NCBI GenBank assembly: GCA_944392125.1
Contig: CALXVP010000005.1
Span: 48,990 to 112,989 of the forward strand
DNA length: 64,000 bases
From: an uncultured Alphaproteobacteria bacterium
GTDB taxonomy: Bacteria > Pseudomonadota > Alphaproteobacteria > CAAHEQ01 > UBA3637
Direction: 5' to 3'
Part shown: piece by piece, positions 44,386 through 54,567 of the stretch
How positions within the stretch are numbered: position 1 is the stretch's first letter
Layout: the number at the start of each line of letters is the position of its first letter
Made by a program: the position numbers and the translations under genes
Notes under the pieces: generated by a model
Told to the model about the DNA's origin: nothing
Seen by the model: the letters and a program-made list of their open reading frames with translations, nothing else
Database searches by the model: none

Positions 44386-45523
44386 CACGTTCTCTTCCTT
44401 GCGATTGATGGTCTTGTTTTTTATTCTTCCCCGCCTCGTGTGTTTGAACGAAAGAAATTTTGGATTCGGTAATTTCTTTCGGTAGCTCTTCGACGATGCT
44501 TTTTGTGCCTTTATCATACCAATTTAAAACAATCATATTTTCTTCCGCTTGATTATAAACAGCCGAAAGAGTTTCTCTTGTTTTTTGAATAAACCGGTAA
44601 ATGGCCGAACAGCGTTCTCCAAGAGATAATCTATTGTAATGCGAAAGCTTTTCTTTCATTAAATTGCACGACATTTGCACTTGTAAAAAACATTGAGGAT
44701 CATCATAGACATACGGCATAACGCTTTCGGCAACTTTGATAAGCGATTCGTGAATCCGATTCTCTATCAACGTATCGGCAATGGAATACATCGGCATTTC
44801 CCTCGCTAACATTTTGTGCCCGACAGCCATTAACGAATTATGTAATAAAATTTTTTCGCTTTCTCGGATGGGTTTATTCCGACTCCATTCACCTTCAAAC
44901 GGTGCTCCGTCATCAAAGGAAAAGCCTTTTTGTTGCGGATTTTCACCGGATAAAGCGTATAATTTTAAATCATCTTGTAATTGCTCAATTCCCTCTAATA
45001 CCATTTCGTTATGCGAAAAAGTGTAGCCGTTATCGGAAGCATATCGCAAAACGGTATGAAAATCTGTGTTAATTACATTAATTTGAAGCATGAATTTAAA
45101 GGTTTTAGGGCTCGGGGACGAGAAGGCCCCTTGTGCATTCATTTGTTCACGCACTTGTTCTTTAATGTGTTGCACAATATTTGTTTTTGATTCTCTGGTT
45201 TTATTTGATACAAATTGTTTTTTTATATTCTGATACGTTAAAAAATCACGTTCATTCCAAACGCCGAACACATACATGAGTTGCTCCGGCTCCATACACC
45301 CTATTAAGGAAAGCACCTGTTTATTCCTTGCGCCATCGCTCATCAATTCCGTAGATAAGCCAAAATTGTGTGCCAATTCGGTAATTCGGGTGCCGGCAAA
45401 ATGGAAGCGCATTTGCATTTGGCTACTTGCTTCCTGAATCATATCGTTATTTTTCAGAAGCTTTTGAATGCGCGTTTGCAATGTTTCATTTTCAAAATTC
45501 GGCACCGCGTTATCCGTGCTCAT
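44378..45523 (-). CDS. Uncharacterised cytosolic protein, single-unit paralogue
   Basis: 381 residues; AAAGGAG precedes ATG 45523. All-helical, no signal peptide. It has one copy of the unit found in the following gene (PEQLMYVFGVWNERDFLTY, later IVLNWYDKGTKSI) and ends in a basic, hydrophilic tail (NKKQDHQSQGRERDE). The overlap with the next start suggests one mRNA and linked function. Upstream on its strand lies TGCTATTAT, a possible extended -10. Function unknown. Confidence 0.75.
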   Translation of the reverse strand: MSTDNAVPNFENETLQTRIQKLLKNNDMIQEASSQMQMRFHFAGTRITELAHNFGLSTELMSDGARNKQVLSLIGCMEPEQLMYVFGVWNERDFLTYQNIKKQFVSNKTRESKTNIVQHIKEQVREQMNAQGAFSSPSPKTFKFMLQINVINTDFHTVLRYASDNGYTFSHNEMVLEGIEQLQDDLKLYALSGENPQQKGFSFDDGAPFEGEWSRNKPIRESEKILLHNSLMAVGHKMLAREMPMYSIADTLIENRIHESLIKVAESVMPYVYDDPQCFLQVQMSCNLMKEKLSHYNRLSLGERCSAIYRFIQKTRETLSAVYNQAEENMIVLNWYDKGTKSIVEELPKEITESKISFVQTHEAGKNKKQDHQSQGRERDE

Positions 45524-45802
45524 GTTGTGCTCCTTTCCCTACTATTATTCGCTCAATTTATGATAATAGCATATTTCTTCTGAAATAAAAAGAGAAAAAT
45601 TATTTTTTTAAGAATAAAAAGGAAAAGAATGACAAAAGCAATAAAAAGAATAAACGCAACCGATAAGTTGGGTTAAAAAGAAAATTTGATTTTAAACATA
45701 AAAACAAATAGTTATCAAAAGAATGCCGTTCACTGAAATGGCTTTATATCAATGGAAAAATGCGAGGCAAAGCACTCCTAAACGGTGATTCGGTTATACA
45801 AA

Positions 45803-46327
45803 TCAAGAAAATGAATCTTCGTTTTGCAAGGCTTCGGTTGCTGTCTGGTAGGAGAATCCGGCACGCGCGAGTGCGGATAAATCTTTCTGATATATCAAGC
45901 GCAACTCTTCCGATGTTTGCGGTGGATTTGTGCGATACGGCCCGCGACGGTGATGTTTTAACCAGGCGCGGGCGCGTTCGGTATCGGATTGTTCCGTTTC
46001 GTCCAACAACGTGCGGATAACTTCTGCGGATATTCCGGCCTGTAAGAGTTTCCCCGTAATAAATTTTGCGGATTTGCCCTGACGCGTTAAAATACGCACT
46101 TGATTTTCGGCAAATCGCTTATCGTTTATGTATCCGAGCGATTCCATTTTGGTAATCACATTCTGAATCCAAGCATCCGATTCGGCGGGGATTTCTGCAC
46201 CGGCAAGGACGGCTTTATCTAATCTGCGTTTGAGCATTTGCCTCACTTTCTCGGCCGATGCTTCATATTTTGAAAGATAAAAAAGTGTTATGTTATATAA
46301 TCTTTTCTCGGTTATTTGTTTTGGCAT
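45803..46327 (-). CDS. recX: Regulatory protein RecX
   Basis: 174 residues from ATG 46327 (AGGAA upstream; a TTG two codons earlier is less likely). RecX binds RecA filaments and limits recombination. The tandem three-helix repeats are visible: LFYLSKYEASAEKVRQMLKR, WIQNVITKMESLGYINDKRF and KSAKFITGKLLQAGISAEVI. No recA is adjacent. The 280 bases after it, up to the next minus-strand gene, show nothing. Confidence 0.88.
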   Translation of the reverse strand: MPKQITEKRLYNITLFYLSKYEASAEKVRQMLKRRLDKAVLAGAEIPAESDAWIQNVITKMESLGYINDKRFAENQVRILTRQGKSAKFITGKLLQAGISAEVIRTLLDETEQSDTERARAWLKHHRRGPYRTNPPQTSEELRLIYQKDLSALARAGFSYQTATEALQNEDSFS

Positions 46328-46392
46328 TGACAAGTTTATTCCTTTTCCCCATAATAATCACAAATTATATATGATGATGAAAGGAATTGCAA

Positions 46393-47232
46393 ATGGATAT
46401 TATTTTACCGTTTATGTTGGATAACGGATTTTCCCGCGGAGCGTTTATTGCAGCCGATCAAACGGTGGCGGACGTGTTGGCATGTCATTCATATCCGAAA
46501 GTGGTGGAAAATGTTTTGGGTGAAGCTATTTTGCTGGCGTTGGCACTGGCGGGTAACATTAAATTTAACGGGATTTTTTCGTTTAATGTTCGGGGCGACG
46601 GTGCCGTAAAAAGGCTTTTTGTATCGGTAACGAATGATAAAAAAGTGCGGGCGTATGCCGATTTTGATGCCGAGCATTTGCCGACCGGCGATAATCCTAC
46701 CAATCAGGCGTTGTTTGGAAACGGCGAGTTGCTTTTTTCCGTGGCACAGTTGGGGCAGGAGCCGTATCAGGGAATTGTGCAATTAACGCAAACATCGTTA
46801 AAAGAAACCGTATCGGATTATTTCCGCCTTTCGGAACAAATTAAAACGGATTTGGTTTTGCGCACGAAGGAGGGGCGTCATCGGTGTTTGGTATTGCAAG
46901 AAATGCCACACAAAGAAAATTTGTCAGCTACTAAATGTGCTGACTTATGGGAAACGCAAACCGTTTTGTTGGAAAGTGTGCAAGATAATGAACTGTTTGA
47001 CGATTCTTTGCAACCGGAAGATATTTTATATCGGTTATTTCACGCGAATAAGATAACGGTTTTCCCGAAAACGGAGCCGTGTTTTTCTTGCCCGTGTCAT
47101 CGTTCGCAAATGGAAAAATTTTTGAAAACATTGTCCGAGCAAGAACGGGAAGCATTGTATCAAGATGGCAAAATTACGGTAGAATGCCAATTTTGCGGTA
47201 ATAAATTTGTATTTGAAAAAGGAGAGTTCTAA
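46393..47232 (+). CDS. hslO: Redox-regulated chaperone Hsp33
   Basis: 279 residues from ATG 46393 (AAAGGA upstream; TTG 46387 also in frame). Hsp33 is a holdase activated by oxidation and heat. The N-terminal domain has FSRGAFIAADQTVADVLACH and FNVRGDGAVKRLFVS; the C-terminal zinc switch has CSCPC-type and CQFCG cysteines (CFSCPCHRSQ, VECQFCGNKF). It is divergent from recX and coupled by TAATG to the following lipoprotein gene. Confidence 0.93.
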   Translation: MDIILPFMLDNGFSRGAFIAADQTVADVLACHSYPKVVENVLGEAILLALALAGNIKFNGIFSFNVRGDGAVKRLFVSVTNDKKVRAYADFDAEHLPTGDNPTNQALFGNGELLFSVAQLGQEPYQGIVQLTQTSLKETVSDYFRLSEQIKTDLVLRTKEGRHRCLVLQEMPHKENLSATKCADLWETQTVLLESVQDNELFDDSLQPEDILYRLFHANKITVFPKTEPCFSCPCHRSQMEKFLKTLSEQEREALYQDGKITVECQFCGNKFVFEKGEF

Positions 47233-47807
47233 TGTTGCAGTATATCCGTTTCGCTTTGGCAGGCATTTTGGTGGGTGTGAGTTTAACAGGGTGTCAGGCA
47301 CCGGAATTGCGCAACTTTCGCGTGCAAACATTAACGGATGAACGCCCGATTGAATTAAATGTCGGTTCGGTAACGGTTGATTCAACCGTTATGCGATATG
47401 ATCGGAAACCGCATATTGAAGAATCGCTTCCCGTCACGCCCGAGTCGGCGTTGCAGGAGTGGGCGGAACATCGTTTTGTGGCCGTTGATACCACCTCCCC
47501 CGTTAAAGCCGTTATTGAAATTACAAAAGCGGATATGACGGAAAGCGAAGAAAAAGGCGCAAATTGGTATACGCTGGATAATTATGCATATCGTTTATCT
47601 TATCAGGTAGCCATATCATTTGAACAGGGCGACCGCATTTTATATAAACACGCCGTTGAGGGCTGGGAAAGTTCTTCTTTACCGCAACGCAGTTCCATGG
47701 CGGATAAAGAAGCCACCTGGCTTAAAATGATGAATGCCATGATTCGGAAAGTCAATCGGCAAATAACCGATTCCGTGCCGACGCGGTTTCGCACGCCCGA
47801 ATACTAG
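47232..47807 (+). CDS. Uncharacterised lipoprotein
   Basis: 191 residues; signal peptide with lipobox SLTGC (Cys21). The mature part, about 170 residues, has mixed strands and helices (ALQEWAEHRFVAVDTTSPVK, YTLDNYAYRLSYQVAISFEQ), reminiscent of small periplasmic lipoproteins of Alphaproteobacteria with no assigned role. It overlaps the hslO stop by one base, so the two are co-translated; whether they work together is unknown. Confidence 0.75.
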   Translation: MLQYIRFALAGILVGVSLTGCQAPELRNFRVQTLTDERPIELNVGSVTVDSTVMRYDRKPHIEESLPVTPESALQEWAEHRFVAVDTTSPVKAVIEITKADMTESEEKGANWYTLDNYAYRLSYQVAISFEQGDRILYKHAVEGWESSSLPQRSSMADKEATWLKMMNAMIRKVNRQITDSVPTRFRTPEY

Positions 47808-48179
47808 ACGCTTGCTTATTCAACAGACTCTCACCTATGCGCACATTCTCTCGGTTGCGAATTGAATCCGGTGTGCGCTGAGGCACCGATAAGCGCAATT
47901 CTTATGCGCTGTCTTCTGTAAAAAGGTTGGTTTTTTTGACGTTTCCCGATTTGGATATGATTTTCGGCAGGTTGGATATTTTAATTGCTTTTTATATCCG
48001 ATTATGGCATATTTTTCGGGACATGTTTTTGTGTTGCACTCAGTATCATCAATCGGTGCGGTGGTTATGCGGATGAGAAAAACGGATAACGGCAAGATTG
48101 GAACGCGCTGATTGCGATATAAGGTTTGTTATCAATAAGCACACAGCACGTTATTGAGCATAGGCGAGAGAGAATTAAA
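47808..48179. other. Intergenic region before comEC
   Basis: No gene seen. A small hairpin (AGCGCA 47892-47897 with TGCGCT 47905-47910) could weakly terminate the lipoprotein transcript. No convincing promoter for comEC was found. Confidence 0.5.
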
Positions 48180-50309
48180 ATGTGGAGTCAATTAAGCAAT
48201 CGGTTGAAAAAAGTATACGACGCCTTTGCAGACATGTTAGCAAATGAACCGCATTTATCCGTTGTGCCGTTGGCCGGATTTGTGCTGGGCATTTTGATTT
48301 ATTTTATGTTGCCGACGGAACCGGACACACATATAGCCGGAGGCATTGTAACGGCACTACTGAGTTTGTGCCTGATTATTCGGTGTTCACGCGTGAAAAA
48401 AATTTTGTTGTTGATAACACCATTATTTGTTGCGCTTGGCTTCTTGCTTGTTACTGTGCGGGCGCAGACGGCTACCACCCGTTTTTTACCGCATGCCGTG
48501 TTTAATGTGGTGGTGGAGGGCAAAGTTGTTGAAACTCGGCCACGCATTGACAGAGTAACCGTTGATTTGGAGCCGACGGCCATTTATACGCGTTCCCAAA
48601 AAGGCAAAAAAGATATGTTGTCCGCCGATGAAATGCCGACGAAAATCAGACTCACGATTTATCGGGACGATTTAACCGTGAAAAAAGGCGATATTCTGAA
48701 AGGAACGGCTTTTAAATTAACGCGTCCGCCAACGGCATTTACCCCGTATGATTTGGCTCGCGCAAAATTATATTGGTTTGAAGGAATCGGCGCTGTCGGG
48801 TCCGGACGCAGTTTTTATGTTGTTTCAAAACCCCAAAAAACCGATGAAACATTTTCGCCGATGGCAATAGCTGACGCCATATTGGAAACAATCAGAGAAA
48901 AAATACACGTGCTTTTTCAACAGACGTTTTCCGCCGAAAACGCCGGTATTGCGGAAGCGCTGGTGCTCGGTAATACCGATTTCATTACGCTTTCAGCCAG
49001 AGATTTATATCGCACATTAGGGCTATCGCATATTTTGGCGGTTTCGGGTTTTCATATCGGGTTAATTGCTTTTTTAGTTTACGGCATTATTCGGTTTGTT
49101 TTAACGTGGCTACCTTTTAATCTTTCTCCCATACGGATTAAGCGAATCGGCGTGGTAGGCGCATTGCTTGTTGCCGGTGGTTATACGTTGCTTTCCGGTG
49201 CACATGCACCGGCCGTTCGGTCTTTTATTATGGTGGCGTTTGTGTTGACCGCCGCTTTCTTTGACAGGCGTATTTTATCCGTGCGCACAGTTTTTTGCGC
49301 CGGTGTGTTTATGTTGTGCCTGATGCCGCATTTAATTTTATCCGTAAGCTTTCAGCTTTCTTTTGCCGCCGTTTTGTGTTTAACGGGTATCGTAAATGTT
49401 TTTCAACAACACTTCCGTTTCTATTTTAAAACGCGCATGGCCACATGGGCGGGTGCTTTTTTGGCATATATCTTGTTTAACTGCTTGGTAACGCTGGCAA
49501 CATTTCCGTTTGTAGCCTATTACTTTCATCAATTCCAACCGTATTCGGTTATCGGCAACGTTTTATTCGCCACTTTGTTTGCAACGTTGATTATCCCGCT
49601 GTTATTTGTGGGTGTTTTGCTGTGTGCAACACCGCTCGGGACGGGATTATTGCTGATTGTTGACTTTTTGTTGCGGATTGTTTACGAAGCGGGTATGCCG
49701 ATTGCAACGGCGCCTTATGCAACGGTAGTTGTGCCGTATTTTCATACGTATGGCTTGGTGCTTTGGGGTATCGGACTCATGGGGCTTGCGATTTTTCGTT
49801 CAAAAATCAGATGGCTTTTTATCGGTATGATGGCGCTGTTTATTGTTTCGTTTTGGGGGATTGAAAAGCCCGTCGGCATAATCGGTGCCGGTGGAAATTA
49901 TATCGGCGTGCGCACGGAAAACGGAGAAATTGCCGTAACGGAAAGTTATTACTATCCGCAATGGCATTCGGCGTTTTTGCTGTTTGACGGCGAATCTTTG
50001 CAAACATTTATTCCTAAACGAATCAACAGAGATGATGTTGAAATTCAATCCGTTCGCATTGTGCAAACGCCTCAATTTTGCACCGAAGATACCGTTAATA
50101 TAGAACGGCGCGGAATGCAACACTGTCCGCACTTACTTTCGCGCGGTGATTTGCTGGATTTGCATACGGTTTTAATTTATCAAAATGAATCCGAATCCGT
50201 TTTCTATATGCCCGCTTTGCGCGAAGCAAAAAGAGTTTGGGGCCAACCGTTGCCGGCAGTTGATGTATTTTTGCAAAAAAATAAACACATTCCGCCCGAT
50301 GAATCATGA
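48180..50309 (+). CDS. comEC: ComEC/Rec2-type DNA uptake channel, without nuclease-like domain
   Basis: 709 residues from ATG 48180 (GAGAGAG upstream). Polytopic membrane protein: N-terminal membrane and OB-like part (DUF4131 type, VVEGKVVETRPRIDRVTV), then the Competence domain with IAEALVLGNTDFITL and the hallmark LSHILAVSGFHIGL. The last ~130 residues are soluble, contain cysteines and lack the metallo-beta-lactamase motifs found in Bacillus ComEC. ComEC moves single-stranded DNA across the inner membrane. Together with pilin-like proteins in this window, natural competence is possible but not shown. Confidence 0.88.
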   Translation: MWSQLSNRLKKVYDAFADMLANEPHLSVVPLAGFVLGILIYFMLPTEPDTHIAGGIVTALLSLCLIIRCSRVKKILLLITPLFVALGFLLVTVRAQTATTRFLPHAVFNVVVEGKVVETRPRIDRVTVDLEPTAIYTRSQKGKKDMLSADEMPTKIRLTIYRDDLTVKKGDILKGTAFKLTRPPTAFTPYDLARAKLYWFEGIGAVGSGRSFYVVSKPQKTDETFSPMAIADAILETIREKIHVLFQQTFSAENAGIAEALVLGNTDFITLSARDLYRTLGLSHILAVSGFHIGLIAFLVYGIIRFVLTWLPFNLSPIRIKRIGVVGALLVAGGYTLLSGAHAPAVRSFIMVAFVLTAAFFDRRILSVRTVFCAGVFMLCLMPHLILSVSFQLSFAAVLCLTGIVNVFQQHFRFYFKTRMATWAGAFLAYILFNCLVTLATFPFVAYYFHQFQPYSVIGNVLFATLFATLIIPLLFVGVLLCATPLGTGLLLIVDFLLRIVYEAGMPIATAPYATVVVPYFHTYGLVLWGIGLMGLAIFRSKIRWLFIGMMALFIVSFWGIEKPVGIIGAGGNYIGVRTENGEIAVTESYYYPQWHSAFLLFDGESLQTFIPKRINRDDVEIQSVRIVQTPQFCTEDTVNIERRGMQHCPHLLSRGDLLDLHTVLIYQNESESVFYMPALREAKRVWGQPLPAVDVFLQKNKHIPPDES

Positions 50310-50516
50310 AAGCCTGTTTGCGAGTATCTGGTTGCCTGAGGGCATCTAATTAAAGAAAATACGCCTCTTCAAAAAAAATGACGGTAAGGTTATTTTTTTC
50401 TTGCGTTTTTGAACGGGTTTTTATACCATGCAACGTATACAATGCACGGGATAAGTTCCGTGTGTGTTTTTGTTGTTTCTTATTTGTAATCATTTAATTG
50501 CAGTTGAGGGAAAAAA

Positions 50517-52499
50517 ATGCATTCATTACCTGTTTTAATAACGGATTTAACATTAATTTCCATTTATGCCGGTATAGCGATTTTGTTGTTTAAGTGGTTA
50601 AAGCAACCCGTTGTGCTCGGTTATATTTTAGCCGGTATTGTGGCAGGGCCTTATTTAACGCTTTTTCCTTCGGTAACCGATAAAGCGAATATCACGATAT
50701 GGGCGGATATCGGTGTTATTTTCTTGTTATTCAGTTTGGGTCTGGAATTTAGTTTTAAGAAAATCGTTAACGTCGGTAAAACGGCGATTATTACGGCAAT
50801 GGCGAACATTATTTTTATGCTGTTCGTCGGCTATACGACGGGGCGTATGATTGGCTGGTCAACAACCGACAGTTTATTCCTGGGTGGGATGATTTCCATG
50901 TCGTCAACAACGATTATCATTAAAGCGTTTGAGGAATTAAATCTGAAACGATTAAAGTTTACGGATCTTGTGTTCGGGATATTGGTTGTGGAAGATTTGG
51001 TCGGTATTTTATTGTTGGTATTGTTGCCGACGGTTGCATTGAGCAACAGTGTGAATACACTGGAAATGTTAAACAGCACGGTTAAGTTAATTTTCTTCTT
51101 AATTTTGTGTTTCATTGTAGGTGTTTATTTGGTGCCGACCTTCCTTAAAAAAGTCTCTGCTTATATCAATGAAGAAGTTTTGCTGATTATTTCCATTGCC
51201 CTTTGCATGAGCATGGTTTTATTGGCAACAAGCTCGGGTTTTTCTTCGGCTCTCGGCGCATTTATTATGGGGTCAATTTTGGCGGAAACGGAATTTGCGC
51301 ATAAGATGGAAAACGTTTTGAAACCCGTTAAAGATTTCTTCGGTGCCGTGTTTTTCGTGTCGGTCGGTATGATGGTAGATCCGGCGATGTTTGTGAAATA
51401 TGCGTGGCCGATTTTGTGCATCACGATTATCGTTGTTTTGGGTAAAGTGTTTTTCACCTGTATGGGTATGGTTATTTCGGGACAATCACCGAAAACAGCC
51501 GTTTCTTGCGGTTTTTCGTTGGCACAAGTCGGTGAATTTGCCTTTATTATTGCGGCATTGGGTATGAGCCTCGGCGTGTTGGATGAATTTGTGTATCCGA
51601 CGATTGTGGCTGTTTCCGTCATCACCACCTTTACAACGCCGATGATGATTAAATCGGCAACGCCGTTTTACAATAAAATGCAGGAAGTTTTACCCGAAAA
51701 ATGGAAACAGTTTATCGGTAAGACATTTGTGCGTACACCGAATGATACGCCGGCCGAAAACAGTTTGTGGAATACACTGTTTAAGCAGTATTTATTGCGT
51801 ATGGTTATTTTCTCGGTGATTTTATTAAGCATTATTAACTTAATGAGTGCGTTTGTTTTCCCGTTGGTTAAAAGTTTATTGCCCGGTCTGAACGGCAGAA
51901 TTTTCACTACGTTGATTGTTATGGGTTTGATGGCGCCGTTCTTAAACGCTTTGCTGTTATTCAGAGGGAAATATACGGCTGTTTATATGCAGTTATGGAA
52001 TGAAAAGAAAACAAACAGATTACCGCTGACGCTCTTAACCGCATTCCGATTGGTGATTGCTGCTTTGTTTGTGATGATGGCTATTCACCAGTTCCTCACC
52101 ATCAATTTGAAAGTAACGTTATTTTGCGTGGCGGTTTTGATTGCCGTGTTGCTAAAATCCAAATGGGTATTAAATCAATATATCCGTATTGAGCAACATT
52201 TCTTGGTTAATTTGAACGGCAGTTTAAAAGAAATTGAACCCGAGCCGATGGAATCACGGAATCGGGAAATGACCGAGCCGACTGCTCCTGCCGAACAAGC
52301 GGAAAAGGCACTCGATTCATCCGATAACGCATCCGCTTTATCCTCCGCCACGTCCAACGCAAAAGCAGAAGAAGCGATGTCGACGGACACGACAGCAGAA
52401 GAAACGGCGCTGACGGCGACAAAAGCAGATGAAACTGCGTCAGCGAAAACAGAAAAAAACGCAAATAAAAGTCAAAAGATTTTAGAGGCTAAAGCATAG
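50517..52499 (+). CDS. Kef-type monovalent cation:proton antiporter (CPA2)
   Basis: 660 residues with about 12-13 membrane helices; KQPVVLGYILAGIVAGP, LFSLGLEFSFKKI and the core ILVVEDLVGILLLVLLP with the ion-binding aspartates are typical of CPA2 (KefB/KefC) antiporters. No TrkA-N (RCK) domain follows, unlike KefC; instead there are two extra membrane helices near 470-540 and a long Ala/Glu/Thr/Lys low-complexity tail (from ~580). Likely K+ or Na+/H+ exchange for pH and osmotic control. The tail is unlike its surroundings and may be disordered. Confidence 0.85.
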   Translation: MHSLPVLITDLTLISIYAGIAILLFKWLKQPVVLGYILAGIVAGPYLTLFPSVTDKANITIWADIGVIFLLFSLGLEFSFKKIVNVGKTAIITAMANIIFMLFVGYTTGRMIGWSTTDSLFLGGMISMSSTTIIIKAFEELNLKRLKFTDLVFGILVVEDLVGILLLVLLPTVALSNSVNTLEMLNSTVKLIFFLILCFIVGVYLVPTFLKKVSAYINEEVLLIISIALCMSMVLLATSSGFSSALGAFIMGSILAETEFAHKMENVLKPVKDFFGAVFFVSVGMMVDPAMFVKYAWPILCITIIVVLGKVFFTCMGMVISGQSPKTAVSCGFSLAQVGEFAFIIAALGMSLGVLDEFVYPTIVAVSVITTFTTPMMIKSATPFYNKMQEVLPEKWKQFIGKTFVRTPNDTPAENSLWNTLFKQYLLRMVIFSVILLSIINLMSAFVFPLVKSLLPGLNGRIFTTLIVMGLMAPFLNALLLFRGKYTAVYMQLWNEKKTNRLPLTLLTAFRLVIAALFVMMAIHQFLTINLKVTLFCVAVLIAVLLKSKWVLNQYIRIEQHFLVNLNGSLKEIEPEPMESRNREMTEPTAPAEQAEKALDSSDNASALSSATSNAKAEEAMSTDTTAEETALTATKADETASAKTEKNANKSQKILEAKA

Positions 52500-52609
52500 G
52501 TTGAAAGAATAACTATCGGTCAAAGAAAACATGGTCAAAGAAAACGATTATTTCTTCCGCGCATTACTGCGTGATTAAGGGTGTTTACCTTGGCAGATAA
52601 AAAGGAGGC

Positions 52610-53416
52610 TCAATTTACAAATGAGCGCCAGCTGACGGGGACGGGCGATAGTTGCCATTGTTCATCAAGCGGATAATGCGTTTTAACGAATTGACGCGGT
52701 TTTGCATCAAAATAGTCATCATTCATGCGTTTTCCGCTTGTTAACTCGCGCAAGGAAACACCTTGCCGTTCTCGCCGTTTTAAGAGCCGTTCAAAAGCCG
52801 ATTCGCTACGAATATTGTCTCCGAAAGCGGTATTTCCCGCAATCATCATATAGGTATCAACTAATGCCCATTCTTGGTTGATTTTAACGGCATTCCATGA
52901 GGCTTCATATCGTTGCATGCGGTAATCTTGAAGACCGGTTAGTTGTTTCATGGTTGTGCGTAAAACCTGCACTTCGGGCGGGGCATTTCTATCGGGCGAT
53001 TTAACGTTTTTGCCGGCATATCCGATAATGACGACACTTTCCAACCCGGCCGTTTGGCAGAGTTGATGATATAAAGAGGCAAATTCTTGCGGTGTGCCGA
53101 TTCGGGTTTTAAGCAAATTGTTTGTCGGCAATTTTTCCGCCGGTTTATTATTGCGCGAGGCTTTTTCAATTTCACGTTCGGCATAACCGTTGCGTTGCAG
53201 TTGATAGGCAACAAATGTGGCCAAAACGCGGGCTTTGCTTCTCTCGTCGGTTAAGTCGTGAGTGAGGTTTTTTACAATATCGTTTACGGATTGCCCTTGT
53301 TCGTAAGGTAGATTTTTGGCGCGGTTATCCAAAACGGAATCGGTAATGCCGAAAGCCGAGGGAATCAAACAAAAGAAACCGATAAATGCAATCATAATTC
53401 TTTTTTTGAGCAACAT
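52610..53416 (-). CDS. Exported transglutaminase-fold protein lacking catalytic residues
   Basis: 268 residues, AAGGAGG ribosome site, signal peptide (IAFIGFFCLIPSAFG). The transglutaminase-like core is recognisable (DERSKARVLATFVAYQL; EFASLYHQLCQTAGLESVV; ASWNAVKINQEWALVDTYM). The position of the catalytic cysteine in GxC holds GTP, and the HAWN histidine is Ala-Ser-Trp-Asn, so the usual Cys-His pair appears absent. Such degenerate copies act as binding or scaffold proteins in some bacteria. It is convergent with the antiporter gene. Confidence 0.65.
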   Translation of the reverse strand: MLLKKRIMIAFIGFFCLIPSAFGITDSVLDNRAKNLPYEQGQSVNDIVKNLTHDLTDERSKARVLATFVAYQLQRNGYAEREIEKASRNNKPAEKLPTNNLLKTRIGTPQEFASLYHQLCQTAGLESVVIIGYAGKNVKSPDRNAPPEVQVLRTTMKQLTGLQDYRMQRYEASWNAVKINQEWALVDTYMMIAGNTAFGDNIRSESAFERLLKRRERQGVSLRELTSGKRMNDDYFDAKPRQFVKTHYPLDEQWQLSPVPVSWRSFVN

Positions 53417-53544
53417 ATTGCCTCCTTGTGGCAGAGTGTTGATACGGTGTAAACACGTTTATGTTTTGTATCCGAAACAAAAGGTGCCGTCAAGATTTTT
53501 TCCGAACGGTATATCATTGCGTTGATTGATGTACTCATTTGCTT

Positions 53545-54567
53545 TTATTCGCGCACGAGCGAATTTGTGTAAAACGGGAGTTTTTGCTGAACAATCGGTT
53601 TTGCTTCTTTTGAATCGGCAGATTTTGCAGATTGCGCAAAGTCGCTCTCCCATAAATAAGATGTTTCTTTCCCGACAATCAGTTGCGTGAACACGTTTGT
53701 AGGTAATGCGGATTCTAAAAAGTCAACCAAAGCGTCGTTCGCCGGATAACGTTGTTGCGGTTTTGCGTGTTGCCGAAAGGCTTTTTGCAAAAATCGCTGT
53801 GTTTCGGGTCCTTCCAATAACGGTAAAAGACTTTTAACATTGCCGGATTGACTGACCGTTTCTTTGAAAACGGCAAGCGTTGTGCGGGGCAAATTGTTTT
53901 TAAGCAGATAGTCGGTGATATAAAGCGCCTCTTTTTTGGCGGATTCAAAGGGATATTTTTGCGTTATATCGTTTAAAACGGGTATTTTATCGGCAAATAT
54001 ATCTTCACACAAAGCCCGCACGCCGATTTTATCTGCGATGGTTGCCAAAGCAGAATCCAAAGCCGTTTTGGCTTGATTGTATGCTTTGTTTTCTTTCGGT
54101 GAACACTTTTTGGGTGCTTTGGCGCGAATGGATTTTCTGATATCGGGAGCAATGGTTGGCAAATTTAAAAATAAACGCAACTGTTCCCGCGCATAACCTT
54201 GCTCGGATAAAAACGAAAGGAAGCCTTTTAATTCATCATAGTTCTGATATAAAAACAAAACATTGCTGATAGAATAGTGAACGGACGAATTGCTGTAAAG
54301 CGGTGATTTATAGGCAGGATTCAAGCGCGCAAAATCAATTTTAAGGTCTTGATACCCTTCCTCCATCACACGAGAAAGATGAAAGCCTGCCAACTCTTCC
54401 ATGCAATAATGCGTATAAGCATTTTGAGCCACTGTTTCGGTATTACCCGAATGAGGCGATTCAGAAAAATGAGTGTGGGATAAATCATTTTGAGACGGCG
54501 CGGGATTAACTGCTTCTTCGGTATACAGACTGCTTTTGAAACGCAACGAATTATCGGAATCGGTCAT
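53545..54567 (-). CDS. Uncharacterised cytosolic protein
   Basis: 340 residues; AAGGAGG before ATG 54567. No signal peptide or membrane helix. A hydrophilic N-terminus (~60 residues) precedes a helical part (LSEQGYAREQLRLFLNLPTI, KALYITDYLLKNNLPRTTLA) that may form helix repeats. The C-terminus is Ser/Lys-rich. No family recognised. It is divergent from tpiA and 130 bases upstream of the transglutaminase-like gene on the same strand, perhaps the same transcript. Confidence 0.7.
   Translation of the reverse strand: MTDSDNSLRFKSSLYTEEAVNPAPSQNDLSHTHFSESPHSGNTETVAQNAYTHYCMEELAGFHLSRVMEEGYQDLKIDFARLNPAYKSPLYSNSSVHYSISNVLFLYQNYDELKGFLSFLSEQGYAREQLRLFLNLPTIAPDIRKSIRAKAPKKCSPKENKAYNQAKTALDSALATIADKIGVRALCEDIFADKIPVLNDITQKYPFESAKKEALYITDYLLKNNLPRTTLAVFKETVSQSGNVKSLLPLLEGPETQRFLQKAFRQHAKPQQRYPANDALVDFLESALPTNVFTQLIVGKETSYLWESDFAQSAKSADSKEAKPIVQQKLPFYTNSLVRE

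Noticed and set aside
48126..48179. TTG start of comEC 18 codons upstream
   Set aside because: No ribosome site there, whereas ATG 48180 has GAGAGAG at good spacing.
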